64,000 nucleotides of DNA from Pedobacter sp. W3I1 (GTDB lineage: Bacteria > Bacteroidota > Bacteroidia > Sphingobacteriales > Sphingobacteriaceae), in NCBI RefSeq assembly GCF_030816015.1, contig NZ_JAUSXN010000001.1, positions 4,154,001 through 4,218,000 of the forward strand. The letters are read 5' to 3'. The notes under the pieces were generated by a model. The model was not told the DNA's origin and did no database searches. It saw only the letters and a list, made by a program, of their open reading frames with translations. Positions 1 to 9,114 of the stretch are shown piece after piece (positions within the stretch are counted from its first letter, which is position 1; each line of letters starts with the position of its first letter). The position numbers and the translations under genes were made by a program.

Positions 1-1
1 G

Positions 2-379
2 AAAGTTACCCAGCAGGGAGAAGTGCTCCGCATTACCGGGCTCAGTAAAGAAACATGTAAACTTATTGTTTATGTAAACGAGATTTACCGCATTGAGGCT
101 GATCAAAATGCTGTGGTGAAAACACAAGCAAAGCTCAGCACTAAATTTCTCCAGATCATTCTTAAGGGAAGTGCCTTTGCTGAAATTAACACCAGTAGTG
201 AGGGCTTATATACTGAAATTCTCGATAATAGTACATTAAAACTAAAAGGGAATACCAATCGCCATACGCTGGTAATGGGCAAAGCACCAAATTTAACCAT
301 CGATCATTTTGCGGCCACTCAAACAGATGTTAGTCATGTAGGAGCCACTGAGGAAGAAATTGTTGCGCTTGTTCCTTAG
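2..379 (+). CDS. GIN-domain (DUF2807-like) protein, 3' part only
   Basis: The reading frame is open from the first bases of the window, so this is the C-terminal piece of a longer gene; the GTG at 23 is not a credible start. The visible ~125 residues are beta-rich, alternating short hydrophobic strands with Asn/Thr/Ser turns (for example LKLKGNTNRHTL and LVMGKAPNLTIDHF), as in the head GIN domain of putative auto-transporter adhesins (DUF2807) common in Bacteroidota. Such proteins are usually exported; the signal peptide would lie outside the window. The family call rests on sequence character alone. A strong hairpin follows the stop codon. Confidence 0.55.
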   Translation, partial: KVTQQGEVLRITGLSKETCKLIVYVNEIYRIEADQNAVVKTQAKLSTKFLQIILKGSAFAEINTSSEGLYTEILDNSTLKLKGNTNRHTLVMGKAPNLTIDHFAATQTDVSHVGATEEEIVALVP

Positions 380-390
380 CTTACAATAAA

Positions 391-424
391 AAGGGAAAAG
401 ATCCTTAAATGATTCTTTTCCCTT
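391..424. terminator. Hairpin terminator after the GIN-domain gene
   Basis: An 11-bp perfect inverted repeat (AAGGGAAAAGA at 391-401 with TCTTTTCCCTT at 414-424) encloses a 12-nt loop, 12 nt after the stop codon at 379. The T-rich right arm suits a rho-independent terminator, and it could also serve the leftward small gene ending at 453. Confidence 0.7.
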
Positions 425-452
425 AGTCAATTTCTTCATCCTTCTATCTTTT

Positions 453-677
453 TCAAAGCCCTGATTGTTTGAGTGCTCTGATTCTTCCTGCCAACAATTT
501 CAATACCGGCTGAGTTGCGACTAAATTAAAACTCCAGATATCATCTGTGATAAAAATAAAATTGCCCTCAAAACTGTAAATGTAGTCCCCTCCTTCTATT
601 CCGATCATCCAGTCCTCTTTTTTCAGATCAGGATAGGTTTGTAAAACCCTCAGGTTGTCATCCTCGGGATACGTCAT
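453..677 (-). CDS. Small hypothetical protein whose start codon lies in a dispersed repeat
   Basis: A 74-residue soluble, acidic protein of no recognised family. It has a plausible composition (Trp, Tyr and Phe spread along the chain, segments such as EDWMIGIEGGDYIYSFEGNFIF), resembling the small SMI1/KNR4- or DUF-type proteins of Bacteroidota, but no assignment is made. The ATG at 675-677 sits inside the outer arm of the palindromic repeat at 672-768. The frame stays open back through the whole repeat to a stop near 795, with no earlier ATG. The repeat may have replaced the original 5' end, so the gene may be truncated or repeat-started. Confidence 0.4.
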   Translation of the reverse strand: MTYPEDDNLRVLQTYPDLKKEDWMIGIEGGDYIYSFEGNFIFITDDIWSFNLVATQPVLKLLAGRIRALKQSGL

Positions 678-768
678 TGCGAGAAGGCTTTTTTCAGCCG
701 ACGAAGCAATCTTTATAGCAGGATCACTAGCAGGAAAGATTGCTTCGTCGTTCCTCCTCGCAATGACG
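672..768. repeat. Dispersed palindromic repeat, family A, copy 1
   Basis: A ~97-bp imperfect palindrome begins CGTCATTGCGAG and ends CTCGCAATGACG, with inner arms GAAGCAATCTTT and AAAGATTGCTTC around a short centre. A second copy lies at 20793-20906. It has no coding capacity of its own, so it looks like a REP/MITE-type element mobilised in trans. Confidence 0.85.
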
Positions 769-815
769 ATCTTTCTTATGATATAGGCTCTTCAAAATCA
801 GTGTTGAAACCCTAT

Positions 816-2450
816 TTAGCTTTGCTCAATTTCCTTCAGACTATTCATTTTTTTATAGGCTAAAAATCCTTTTATATCTTCAAAGTGTTCGCGAACACGT
901 TTATTACCAAATTCAAATACTTTTTGTGCCAATCCATCCAAGAAATCCCGGTCATGCGATACCAAAATCAAAGTACCATCAAAATCTTTCAATGCATCTT
1001 TAATAATGTCTTTGGTTTTCATGTCCAAATGGTTGGTAGGCTCATCCAGGATCAATACATTTACAGGTTCTAACAACAGTTTAATCATGGCTAAACGGGT
1101 TTTCTCGCCACCAGAAAGTACTTTAACCTTTTTAGTGGTATCATCGCCACTGAACATAAAGGCGCCTAAAAGGTCTTTTATTTTTATTGAGCCGTCGCTT
1201 AACGGAATTTGATCAATGGTTTCGAATACCGTTAGGTTTTCATCCAGCAATGCGGCCTGATTTTGCGCAAAATAGCCAATCTTAGCATTGTGCCCTACTT
1301 TTAAACCACCTTCAAAATCAATCTCACCCATAATGGCTTTAATCATAGTCGATTTACCTTCGCCGTTTTTACCAACAAAAGCTACTTTTTCCCCCCGTTC
1401 GATCACTATAGATGCTTTTTCAAAAACAACATGATCGCCATAAGTTTTGGTAAGCTCTTCTACCATTACCGGATACTGACCTGAACGTGGCGACGGTGGA
1501 AATTTTAACCGCAATGCTGAAGTATCCACTTCATCGATCTCAATTACTTCGAGTTTCTCGAGCATTTTTACACGCGATTGTACCTGTAAGGTTTTAGAAT
1601 AGGTTCCCCTAAAACGATCGATAAATTCCTGGTTATCTGCAATAAAACGTTGCTGTTCTTCGTATGCTTTCAATTGGTGTACACGGCGCTCGGCACGCAG
1701 TTGGAGGTAATGGGTGTATTTGGCCTTATAATCATAAATCCTACCCATGGTTACCTCAATGGTGCGATTGGTAATGTTATCAACAAAAGTACGATCGTGT
1801 GAGATTACCATCACGGCCTTTGCCGAATTGATCAGGAAATCTTCCAGCCATTGAATACTTTCGATATCCATGTGGTTGGTAGGCTCATCCAGTAAGATAA
1901 GATCAGGTTTTTTTAATAAAATTTTGGCTAATTCAATACGCATGCGCCATCCACCTGAAAACTCTGAAGTTTGACGGGTAAAGTCTTTACGTTCGAAACC
2001 CAAGCCTTTTAACACTTTCTCTACCTCTGCATCATAATTGGTTTCTTCAATCGAATAAAACTGCTCACTCAATTCCGATACCCGCTCAATAAGCTTCATA
2101 TAATCATCACTTTCATAATCGGTACGGATAGTAAGTTGCTCATTCAGCTCGTCAAGCTCTTTTTGCATCTGGTTCACCTCTGCAAAAGCTTTCATGGTTT
2201 CCTCAAAAACAGTAACATTATCGTGCGTGAGTAAATGCTGCGGCAAATACGCAATTACAGCTTCTTTCGGACCTGTTACGCTACCAGAAGTAGGTTTAGC
2301 TACATCGGCAATGATTTTTAGAATGGTCGACTTGCCTGCACCATTTTTACCCATCAGGGCGATTTTATCATTCTCGTTTATCGAAAAGGTTACATCACTA
2401 AAAAGGGTGGTTCCGCCAAATGAAACGGAGATGTTATTTACATTAATCAC
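816..2450 (-). CDS. ABC-F family ATP-binding protein (YbiT-like)
   Basis: A 544-residue soluble protein with two ABC ATPase domains in tandem and no membrane segments, as expected of ABC-F translation factors that act on the ribosomal E site. Domain 1 has Walker A GKNGAGKST near residue 35, signature SGGWRMR near 165 and Walker B LILLDEPTNHMD. A charged linker (about 240-300) follows, and domain 2 has Walker A GKNGEGKST near 360, signature LSGGEKTRLAM and Walker B LILDEPTNHLD near 470. The motif PTNHMDIESIQWLEDFL resembles the YbiT subgroup rather than EttA. The gene stands alone between dispersed repeats. A role in ribosome rescue or antibiotic tolerance follows from the family, not from context. 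Confidence 0.9.
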   Translation of the reverse strand: MINVNNISVSFGGTTLFSDVTFSINENDKIALMGKNGAGKSTILKIIADVAKPTSGSVTGPKEAVIAYLPQHLLTHDNVTVFEETMKAFAEVNQMQKELDELNEQLTIRTDYESDDYMKLIERVSELSEQFYSIEETNYDAEVEKVLKGLGFERKDFTRQTSEFSGGWRMRIELAKILLKKPDLILLDEPTNHMDIESIQWLEDFLINSAKAVMVISHDRTFVDNITNRTIEVTMGRIYDYKAKYTHYLQLRAERRVHQLKAYEEQQRFIADNQEFIDRFRGTYSKTLQVQSRVKMLEKLEVIEIDEVDTSALRLKFPPSPRSGQYPVMVEELTKTYGDHVVFEKASIVIERGEKVAFVGKNGEGKSTMIKAIMGEIDFEGGLKVGHNAKIGYFAQNQAALLDENLTVFETIDQIPLSDGSIKIKDLLGAFMFSGDDTTKKVKVLSGGEKTRLAMIKLLLEPVNVLILDEPTNHLDMKTKDIIKDALKDFDGTLILVSHDRDFLDGLAQKVFEFGNKRVREHFEDIKGFLAYKKMNSLKEIEQS

Positions 2451-2472
2451 GATTGGGAATATTAAATTCGCG

Positions 2473-2480
2473 CAAAGATA
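2473..2480 (-). promoter_or_regulatory. Bacteroidota -7 element upstream of the ABC-F gene
   Basis: Read on the minus strand this is TATCTTTG, a perfect TAnnTTTG -7 hexamer-type element, 22 bp before the ATG at 2450. No clear TTTG -33 element is visible at the usual distance. The implied leader is very short. Confidence 0.45.
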
Positions 2481-2520
2481 AAGGAAAGCGGTTAAATTTT
2501 GGCTAGAAGATCATACAAAA

Positions 2521-2655
2521 AAAGGAGCTTGTATCATAAAGGCGTTTTACCTCAGATGCTGTCATGTTGAGCTTGTCGAAACACCTTAAAGCGTATTTAA
2601 CAGGTCCTTCGACAAGCTCAGGATGACAAACTATATTATGACACAACCTCCTTTT
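2521..2655. mobile_element. MITE-like palindromic element, family B, copy 1
   Basis: Outer imperfect inverted repeats GGAGCTTGTATCATA (2524-2538) and, on the other strand, GGAGGTTGTGTCATA flank an inner palindrome. The inner arms are TGTCATGTTGAGCTTGTCGAA (2560-2580) and its near reverse complement at 2608-2628. Both the outer and inner arms recur in the copy at 31287-31414. No open reading frame is present. Confidence 0.75.
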
Positions 2656-2693
2656 AACTCGTATACCGCAATGCAACGGCAAGTAAGTTTTTA

Positions 2694-3533
2694 CTATTTC
2701 AGTTCAACTTCTGCCAATACCGGAAAATGATCTGAAGGAAACTTACCAAAATAAGTATCAGTCAAAATGCCCCACCTGGTTGCTGTAAATTGCTTGCTCA
2801 TAAAAATATGATCAATTACACTTTGCCCACGTGGAGTACGGAACCCATTTGAGGATGAATTATTAGCATAGGGAAACTTAACTTTTGAATATACATCTGA
2901 TAAAACACCTGAAGTCGCGATGCTTTGATACCATTCGCTGTCTCTCCCGCCATTTAAATCGCCGGTTAACAATGCTGGTGCAGCGCCGGCAATTTCAGCA
3001 ATCTTTTTTAATATCAGTTTACTGCTTTCTTTGCGGGCAATACCCCCCTGGTGATCATAATGCACGTTAAAGGTGTAAAACTTCTTTTTGGTTTGTACAT
3101 CTTCAAGGAACACCCATGAGCAAATTCTATTGCAGCAGGTGGCGTCCCATCCTTTCCCAGGTTGATCAGGAGTTTCAGATAGCCAAAAATCACCACTTTT
3201 AAGTAAGTTAAAACGGTCTTTACGATAAAAAATAGCAGAATGCTCGCCTCCATCCTTACCATCATCTCTTCCCTTGCCATATCGGGCGTATTCTGGAAGG
3301 GCGTTAGAAATATCATCCAACTGGTTCTTTAAACCTTCCTGAATTCCAAGTACATCGAAATTATGAAAGCGGATAAGGCTAGAAACAACAGGTGCCCTAT
3401 TTACCCATAAGTTACCTGAATCGGCAGGATTATCGTAACGGATATTAAAGGTACCAACGGTAATCTGCTGCGCTTTCACCATCAATGTGGTAAAGGATAA
3501 CAAGGTTGCAGCTAATAATAATTTTATTTTCAT
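2694..3533 (-). CDS. Secreted endonuclease/exonuclease/phosphatase family protein
   Basis: 279 residues with a signal peptide (MKIKLLLAATLLSFTTLMVKA, cleavage near residue 22). The Mg-dependent EEP fold is marked in order by GTFNIRYDN (~28), GIQEG (~63; metal-binding Glu), LTGDLNGG (~188; Asp/Asn pair), VIDHIF (~240) and SDHFPV (~268; catalytic His). Members hydrolyse phosphodiester or phosphomonoester bonds in nucleic acids, inositol phosphates or sphingomyelin; the substrate cannot be read here. It is the last gene of the leftward SusC-SusD-EEP operon, 25 bp after the SusD stop, so its product likely processes a phosphorylated nutrient taken up by that pair. Confidence 0.85.
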   Translation of the reverse strand: MKIKLLLAATLLSFTTLMVKAQQITVGTFNIRYDNPADSGNLWVNRAPVVSSLIRFHNFDVLGIQEGLKNQLDDISNALPEYARYGKGRDDGKDGGEHSAIFYRKDRFNLLKSGDFWLSETPDQPGKGWDATCCNRICSWVFLEDVQTKKKFYTFNVHYDHQGGIARKESSKLILKKIAEIAGAAPALLTGDLNGGRDSEWYQSIATSGVLSDVYSKVKFPYANNSSSNGFRTPRGQSVIDHIFMSKQFTATRWGILTDTYFGKFPSDHFPVLAEVELK

Positions 3534-3558
3534 CTTTATTTATCTGTAAAATCAGTCA

Positions 3559-5340
3559 TTATTCCCATCCTGGGTTTTGTTTCAGGTTAGGGTTTCGTTG
3601 AAGATCGCTTAACGGAATTGGATAATAATAATTTCGCTCATTCCATTTCCGTGGAATTTCTTTCATCCAGGTGAGTTCGCCTGAACTGCCGTTCTTTAAC
3701 AATTGCGAATTGGCAGCAGCACCAATAGTTGCAGAAACATCAACATAAGTTACGCTAGCTACTCCAGGTGTTGGGCGTGTACCCTGATAAAACGCAACAT
3801 CCAGAATACCATCTTCATTTAAATCCATAGGGGTATTTAAAGCAGGTACGTAGAAACCGTTCCATTCCTGTTCCATCAAAGGGCCTCTTTTCCACCTCAT
3901 TAAATCAGCATAACGTAGTCCTTCCAGGCTTAACTCTATGCCACGTTCTCTCCTGATTTCCAGTAAGGTGGCATCAGTAATCCCTGGAAAATAATTGGCC
4001 GTTAAATAAGGGTCGGCAAAGGTTGGTTTGATACTTAAACCTCCGGTAATTCCGGCTCTCGATCGTAGCACACCAATAGTCAAAGCCCATTCAGCGTCTG
4101 TTAGCGTGCCTAACTCAGCTTTTGCCTCTGCGTAATTGAGCAACACTTCTGCATAGCGAAATAATGCAATTGCATTGGTATTTAAGGCTCCAGCATCAAA
4201 GTAAGTATCATCAAGGGTGTATTTAATCGGCTGATAACCTGTAAAGGTATAAGAGAAAACTGGTGGTGCAGGTATCTGTTGTCCACTACTTATTCTTTTA
4301 TAATCGCCTAAACGGATGGTTTGTTTTAATCTTAAATCACGATTTTTCACCTCATCCTTAAACAGCATTGTACGATATGCCGGATCATTGGTATATGGTG
4401 TGCCATCCAGTTTTAGAAAGGTATTAATAAAGGTACGGGTAAAACTTGCTTTTGCACCGTAGGTACCACTAGTCCACCACCAATTGGCTTCATTCAATAC
4501 GCCAAGGTTAACATCTGCAACAGCAGCCTGGAGTACTTCATTTGTTAATGGCGTATTGCTGGTAAATACCTGGCGGTAAGATGCCCCAGCACCTCCGGCC
4601 GTATTGAGTGAATAACCACCCTTTTTAATAATCTCATCGGCAGCTGAGGCAGCATCTTCCAGCCATTTGTTTGCAGTTGCATCCAAACTTAGCTCGGTAT
4701 GGTATTTCCTGTATGTACCTTCAAAAAGGCAGATCCGGGATTTGTAGGCATAAGCTACCCATTTAGTAATCGTGGTGCGACTGGCATCATTGGTAGCCAG
4801 AATGTTTGCACAGGCAAAATTGATGTCGGCCAGTACTGAATCCATCACCAGCTCTCTTTTATTTCTGCCTGCATTTAATGCCGGATCGTCAATATCTAAG
4901 GGCTTGTTAATCCAGGGCACATCGCCAAAACGCTTTACTTTTTCCATATAAAAATAAGCACGGAAATAACGTGCTATCCCCAGATAGTTATTGCGAACAG
5001 TTGGCGATACAGCTGGATCATTACAGTTTTCTATAAAATAATTAATGTTCCTTAAATCCCTCCAGGTCCAGCCAGAGCTATTATTGGCGGCAAAACCACC
5101 TTCCCGGATAAAGTCAGGCACAGACTTCACCGCAAGATAATCGGACATGGCATCCTGGCTGGTAGAATTTTTGGGAAGAAAATCCATACCATAAAAGGAA
5201 TTGGTATATAATTTAAGCCCGTTCTCTGTCCCGAAAACTGCTTTTTTAGAGGCTGTAGATTCTGGTTGCTGATCTAACTTTTTGCAGGCCGCCAAAGCCA
5301 GGCAGGCCAAAAGAATCCAGATATATTGTTTTTTCATCAT
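3559..5340 (-). CDS. SusD/RagB family nutrient-binding outer-membrane lipoprotein
   Basis: 593 residues beginning with a lipoprotein signal whose lipobox LAAC places the lipidated Cys near residue 19. The helical TPR-like body of SusD follows, with recognisable segments RAYFYMEKVKRFGDVPW (~130), RYAEVLLNYAEAKAELG (~395) and an ERGIELSLEGLRYADLMRW segment (~465), ending in the conserved NPGW. It would cap the SusC beta-barrel at 5365-8673 and bind the ligand on the cell surface. The gene starts 24 bp after the SusC stop, the usual tight spacing. The substrate is unknown. Confidence 0.95.
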   Translation of the reverse strand: MMKKQYIWILLACLALAACKKLDQQPESTASKKAVFGTENGLKLYTNSFYGMDFLPKNSTSQDAMSDYLAVKSVPDFIREGGFAANNSSGWTWRDLRNINYFIENCNDPAVSPTVRNNYLGIARYFRAYFYMEKVKRFGDVPWINKPLDIDDPALNAGRNKRELVMDSVLADINFACANILATNDASRTTITKWVAYAYKSRICLFEGTYRKYHTELSLDATANKWLEDAASAADEIIKKGGYSLNTAGGAGASYRQVFTSNTPLTNEVLQAAVADVNLGVLNEANWWWTSGTYGAKASFTRTFINTFLKLDGTPYTNDPAYRTMLFKDEVKNRDLRLKQTIRLGDYKRISSGQQIPAPPVFSYTFTGYQPIKYTLDDTYFDAGALNTNAIALFRYAEVLLNYAEAKAELGTLTDAEWALTIGVLRSRAGITGGLSIKPTFADPYLTANYFPGITDATLLEIRRERGIELSLEGLRYADLMRWKRGPLMEQEWNGFYVPALNTPMDLNEDGILDVAFYQGTRPTPGVASVTYVDVSATIGAAANSQLLKNGSSGELTWMKEIPRKWNERNYYYPIPLSDLQRNPNLKQNPGWE

Positions 5341-5364
5341 TTCTATTATTTAGTAATCAATCGC

Positions 5365-8300
5365 CTAAAAACCAATGTTTAATCCAAAAGAGTAAGACTT
5401 CATCAAAGGATAGTTGTAACCATCACCATTTTTACTGTTTGGATTCAGGTCCTGATCAGAAGGCACTGCGTTTTCTACATCGATGGTATGTTTTACAATC
5501 TTGTACATCGGCGAATAAGTAAATAGGTTTTCGCCTGAGAAAAACACCTTCGCACTGCGTGCACCGATCTTGTTTATCCATTTGGTTGGCAGGTTATATC
5601 CCACCTGAAGATTTTTCATCCTTAGATAAGCCACATTTTGCAGGTACTTCGTTTGTGCCACACCAAGTGTACGATTGGTATTGCTTGATGCAGCCCTCGA
5701 CATTGTTCTTGGGAAATAGGCATCAGTATGCTGTGGTGTCCACATATTGCCCAAATGAAAAGTTGGTATATTGTTATATGGCCTGTTATACTGCCCCCAG
5801 AACATTTCAGTTTCTGTGCTTGGGTACCATTGTTGTTTGCCTACCCCTTGAAAGAACACAGAAAATGAGATATTATGCCAATCTGCCCCCAGATTAATGC
5901 CATAAAGATATCGCGGCGCCGAGTTTCCGATGATTTTTCTATCTCCAGATTTACCTACCTTGTTCTCACCTACGTTGATAAAACCATCTCCATTCAGGTC
6001 TTTAAGCTTGATATCGCCAGCGAACCATTTGCCCGATGGAGACGCCCTCATTTGTGGATCCTGTTTCGCGTGAGCTGCTATATCCGCATCATCAATAAAG
6101 AAACCTTCGGTTTCATAGCCCCAAATTTCTCCCAAAGTCTGTCCTTCGTAGTAATCACTCAGTAACTTATCCGGATTATTGTATTTATCGATTTTAGTCT
6201 TGTTATCAGAAAGGGTTAGCCTCACATTATATCTAAAGGGCTTGTCTGATCTTCCGATCCGATCATTCCAGCCTACCGAAACTTCCCAGCCCCTGGTTGT
6301 TAAATCTGCATAGTTGCCTTTTGGAACATCTGCACCAAACACTGCAGGTGGGGTAAGGCCAAAAGTAAACATATCAGTAGTTTTACGGACATAAGCATCA
6401 CCTGTAAAAGTCAAACGTCCTGAAAGCATGGTCAGATCCAAACCGAAGTTGGTCGTTGTAGAGGTTTCCCAGGTTAAGCCATCTGGCAGTACTGCCGGAA
6501 TTTTGGTTGTTTGTGGTTTTACACCATTCAGAATAACATTAGATTGGCTGATATTGAAGATTTCCTGAAATGCATAAGAAGCAATATTACCATTTCCAAG
6601 GGATCCATAAGAAGCCCTTAATTTTAAATCAGAAATAAACTTATCGGATACTTTCCAGAAAGGCTCTTTATTAATCCGCCATCCTGCTGAAACTGATGGA
6701 AAAAATCCATAACGCTGATTTGAAGGGAATTTCGAAGATCCATCATAGCGTGCATTAACCTCTACCAGGTAACGATCTTTAAAAGCGTAATTTAATCTGG
6801 AAAAACCACCCAAAATTGCCCACTGTTCGTATCCCCCCTCCGTATTAATTGACTGACCCAAAGCAAGGTTGAGGTCTGTGGCATCTTCAAAAATAATCCC
6901 ATTACGTTGAATGGCAACACGGTTATAAGTAGATTGCTCATAGTTGTAACCTGCCATTACTTTTAAATAATGATCAGCCCCGAAACGGTTTTCGAACTCG
7001 GCATAAATATTAGTGGCAAGGTAATTGGTTTCACGCTTATCGAACAACAGATCGTTAGTGGTTGTACCCACGTAGGCCGTTACCCCGCGTACATTGCTAT
7101 AAGGCACCTGCACTCTTTTTTGGTCGATATCGTTATTGGTATTACGAAAGGTAAAATCAGCATTAACCCTTAATTTATTGTTTAAAAAATTGCTCCTTAA
7201 GCCTGTAATGTTCCTAAAAACCTGGCGTCGGGTGTCAATCCCATTCTTGCCATAGATAAAATCACCTACGGTATAGGCAGATGCAAAAGTTAATGATCCA
7301 TCTGGATTAAATAAAGGCATTGTTGGTTTTCCTTCATCGGCAATGTTACGCCATATACCGCCACCCTCACCAACGTTAATTGGATTGTGATAATTCATTA
7401 CAGAGTAATCGGCATTGTTTTCGATACTCAGCCAGGGAAAAACCTGAACAGAACCTCTTGCCCGGATATTTTTCATGTCATAATCATCGCTGTTGTATCT
7501 AAACAAACCGCCCTGATTTAAGAAACGACCTGAAACCAAAAATGAAGCTCTATCACCACCGCCACTTACCGACAGGTTATTTTCAAAGGCAGCAGTATTC
7601 TTTTTATACAATTCGGCATAATAATCGGTGCTACCATAATAAGTGTATTCTCCTGTAGTGGGGTTAACTTCAATCTGATTGTAAGGCTGACCAGATTCTA
7701 CTCTTTTCTTAAATTCATCCAAATATGCCTGTGAGAATTTTTGGGTTTTATTTGCATTCTGTGGAAAAGCACCATCGCCATTTACAAAAGCTTCGGCAAA
7801 CATTTTTGCCCAGGTGTAACCATCAGTTACATAATCTGGAACCTGTAGCGGGCTTTTAATAGCATAGTTGGATGAATATGAAATACTTGTGCGTCCTTTT
7901 TCAGCTTTTTTAGTCGTGATCAGCACAACCCCAAAAACACCTCTTGCACCATAAATAGCCGCAGAGGCAGCATCCTTTAAAATAGAGACACTTTCAACAT
8001 CGTTAGGGTTAAGCAAACTCGGGTCTCCCTCAAAACCATCGATCAGGATCAGCGCGTTACCACCCTGGCCAATGGAAGTTGTACCCCTGATATTGTAGCT
8101 TGGTGACTGTGTGGGCTTACCATCCATCATTTTCAGATTTAGATTAGGAAGAAGTCCCTGAAGCCCCTGTGTAAGGTTGGTAATCGGTCTGTTCTCAATG
8201 CTCTTAGCCGTAATCTGGTCAACAGCGCCGGTTGCATTTTCCCTCTTCTGTGTACCATATCCCACAACAAGCACCTCGTTTAAACTTCCAGTCTCCCCTT

Positions 8301-8673
8301 TAAGGGTTACATTCAGCGTGATTGTTTCGTTGCTTTTCACCACAACTTTATTCAGGTTTACAGCCGTGTAAGAAATGAAACTTACCTGAATATTGTAGGT
8401 TCCGTCAGGAACATTTACGCTAAAGCTACCATCGGGTTTGCTCTGCACAATTTTGTTTAATTCCCTGATCAGTATGCTCGCACCTGGAAGCGGGTCGCCC
8501 TTTTCATCAACGACCCTACCACTGATGGTTCCTGTGCCTTGCTTTTTTATGGAATGGATTGCATTACCCCAATAAATCACAGCATTTGCAGGTACTGAGG
8601 TTGCACCGGATAAAATACTGGCCAATGACGCGCATAGCAAAAACTTCCGCTTAAGCAGTAAAGGTTTTTTCAT
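5365..8673 (-). CDS. SusC/RagA family TonB-dependent transporter
   Basis: 1102 residues. An N-terminal signal region (~1-32) is followed by a CarboxypepD-regulatory-like domain (~48-125; GTISGRVVDEKGDPLPGAS), the TonB-box/plug entrance EVLVVGYGTQKRENATGAV (~133-151), the SusC signature plug segment AAIYGARGVFGVVLITTKK (~238-256) and a long beta-barrel ending in an aromatic strand. It has no N-terminal STN domain, so it is not expected to signal through a FecR-type partner, unlike the second SusC in this window. It heads the operon with SusD and the EEP protein and energises their uptake through TonB. Confidence 0.95.
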   Translation of the reverse strand: MKKPLLLKRKFLLCASLASILSGATSVPANAVIYWGNAIHSIKKQGTGTISGRVVDEKGDPLPGASILIRELNKIVQSKPDGSFSVNVPDGTYNIQVSFISYTAVNLNKVVVKSNETITLNVTLKGETGSLNEVLVVGYGTQKRENATGAVDQITAKSIENRPITNLTQGLQGLLPNLNLKMMDGKPTQSPSYNIRGTTSIGQGGNALILIDGFEGDPSLLNPNDVESVSILKDAASAAIYGARGVFGVVLITTKKAEKGRTSISYSSNYAIKSPLQVPDYVTDGYTWAKMFAEAFVNGDGAFPQNANKTQKFSQAYLDEFKKRVESGQPYNQIEVNPTTGEYTYYGSTDYYAELYKKNTAAFENNLSVSGGGDRASFLVSGRFLNQGGLFRYNSDDYDMKNIRARGSVQVFPWLSIENNADYSVMNYHNPINVGEGGGIWRNIADEGKPTMPLFNPDGSLTFASAYTVGDFIYGKNGIDTRRQVFRNITGLRSNFLNNKLRVNADFTFRNTNNDIDQKRVQVPYSNVRGVTAYVGTTTNDLLFDKRETNYLATNIYAEFENRFGADHYLKVMAGYNYEQSTYNRVAIQRNGIIFEDATDLNLALGQSINTEGGYEQWAILGGFSRLNYAFKDRYLVEVNARYDGSSKFPSNQRYGFFPSVSAGWRINKEPFWKVSDKFISDLKLRASYGSLGNGNIASYAFQEIFNISQSNVILNGVKPQTTKIPAVLPDGLTWETSTTTNFGLDLTMLSGRLTFTGDAYVRKTTDMFTFGLTPPAVFGADVPKGNYADLTTRGWEVSVGWNDRIGRSDKPFRYNVRLTLSDNKTKIDKYNNPDKLLSDYYEGQTLGEIWGYETEGFFIDDADIAAHAKQDPQMRASPSGKWFAGDIKLKDLNGDGFINVGENKVGKSGDRKIIGNSAPRYLYGINLGADWHNISFSVFFQGVGKQQWYPSTETEMFWGQYNRPYNNIPTFHLGNMWTPQHTDAYFPRTMSRAASSNTNRTLGVAQTKYLQNVAYLRMKNLQVGYNLPTKWINKIGARSAKVFFSGENLFTYSPMYKIVKHTIDVENAVPSDQDLNPNSKNGDGYNYPLMKSYSFGLNIGF

Positions 8674-9114
8674 GTTAATTAAAAATTAGTAATCGGTATT
8701 AAACCGTTTTAGTTTATATTCCTGGTCCCTTAGAATGGTGGCAAAGCTACTCGCCCTATGTAAACACTATATTAACTTACTTTAATTTTTAAAGCCGAAA
8801 CGAATGAATTGCAGAATGAGGCAGCAATAATAAAGCTACATACAAAGGGAAACATACAATGAATAAAAAGAATCACATAGATATTGATCCAATGAATATC
8901 AATGAATAATCCATAAGCATACCTTAATGTGGGCAAGGGGGTAATAACCTATGTCCAAAAGCGAACAGGCTAAATCTTTTCAAGTATGCATGATACCGAA
9001 ATATGCTTCTCTGTATTAAAGAAACATGGCTCTCTATCAAAAAACATTGTATTTTACATTACCTGAACGTATTATAAAACATTCAGTATTTGTATTAAAA
9101 AATATATAAAAATT
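8674..9114. other. Divergent intergenic region between SusC and amidohydrolase genes
   Basis: 441 bp, AT-rich, containing no recognisable coding remnant. It holds the SusC promoter candidate (next entry) and presumably the promoter of the rightward gene at 9115. The 30 bp before 9115 are almost purely A/T, consistent with the weak Shine-Dalgarno use of Bacteroidota. Confidence 0.5.
8742..8749 (-). promoter_or_regulatory. -7 element of the SusC-SusD-EEP operon
   Basis: On the minus strand this reads TAGCTTTG, a perfect match to TAnnTTTG, 69 bp upstream of the SusC ATG. No good -33 TTTG is seen, so an activator or a variable -33 may be used. Confidence 0.5.

Noticed and set aside
5559..6165. 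Long plus-strand open frames opposite the first SusC gene
   Set aside because: Antisense shadows of a clearly coding SusC sequence.
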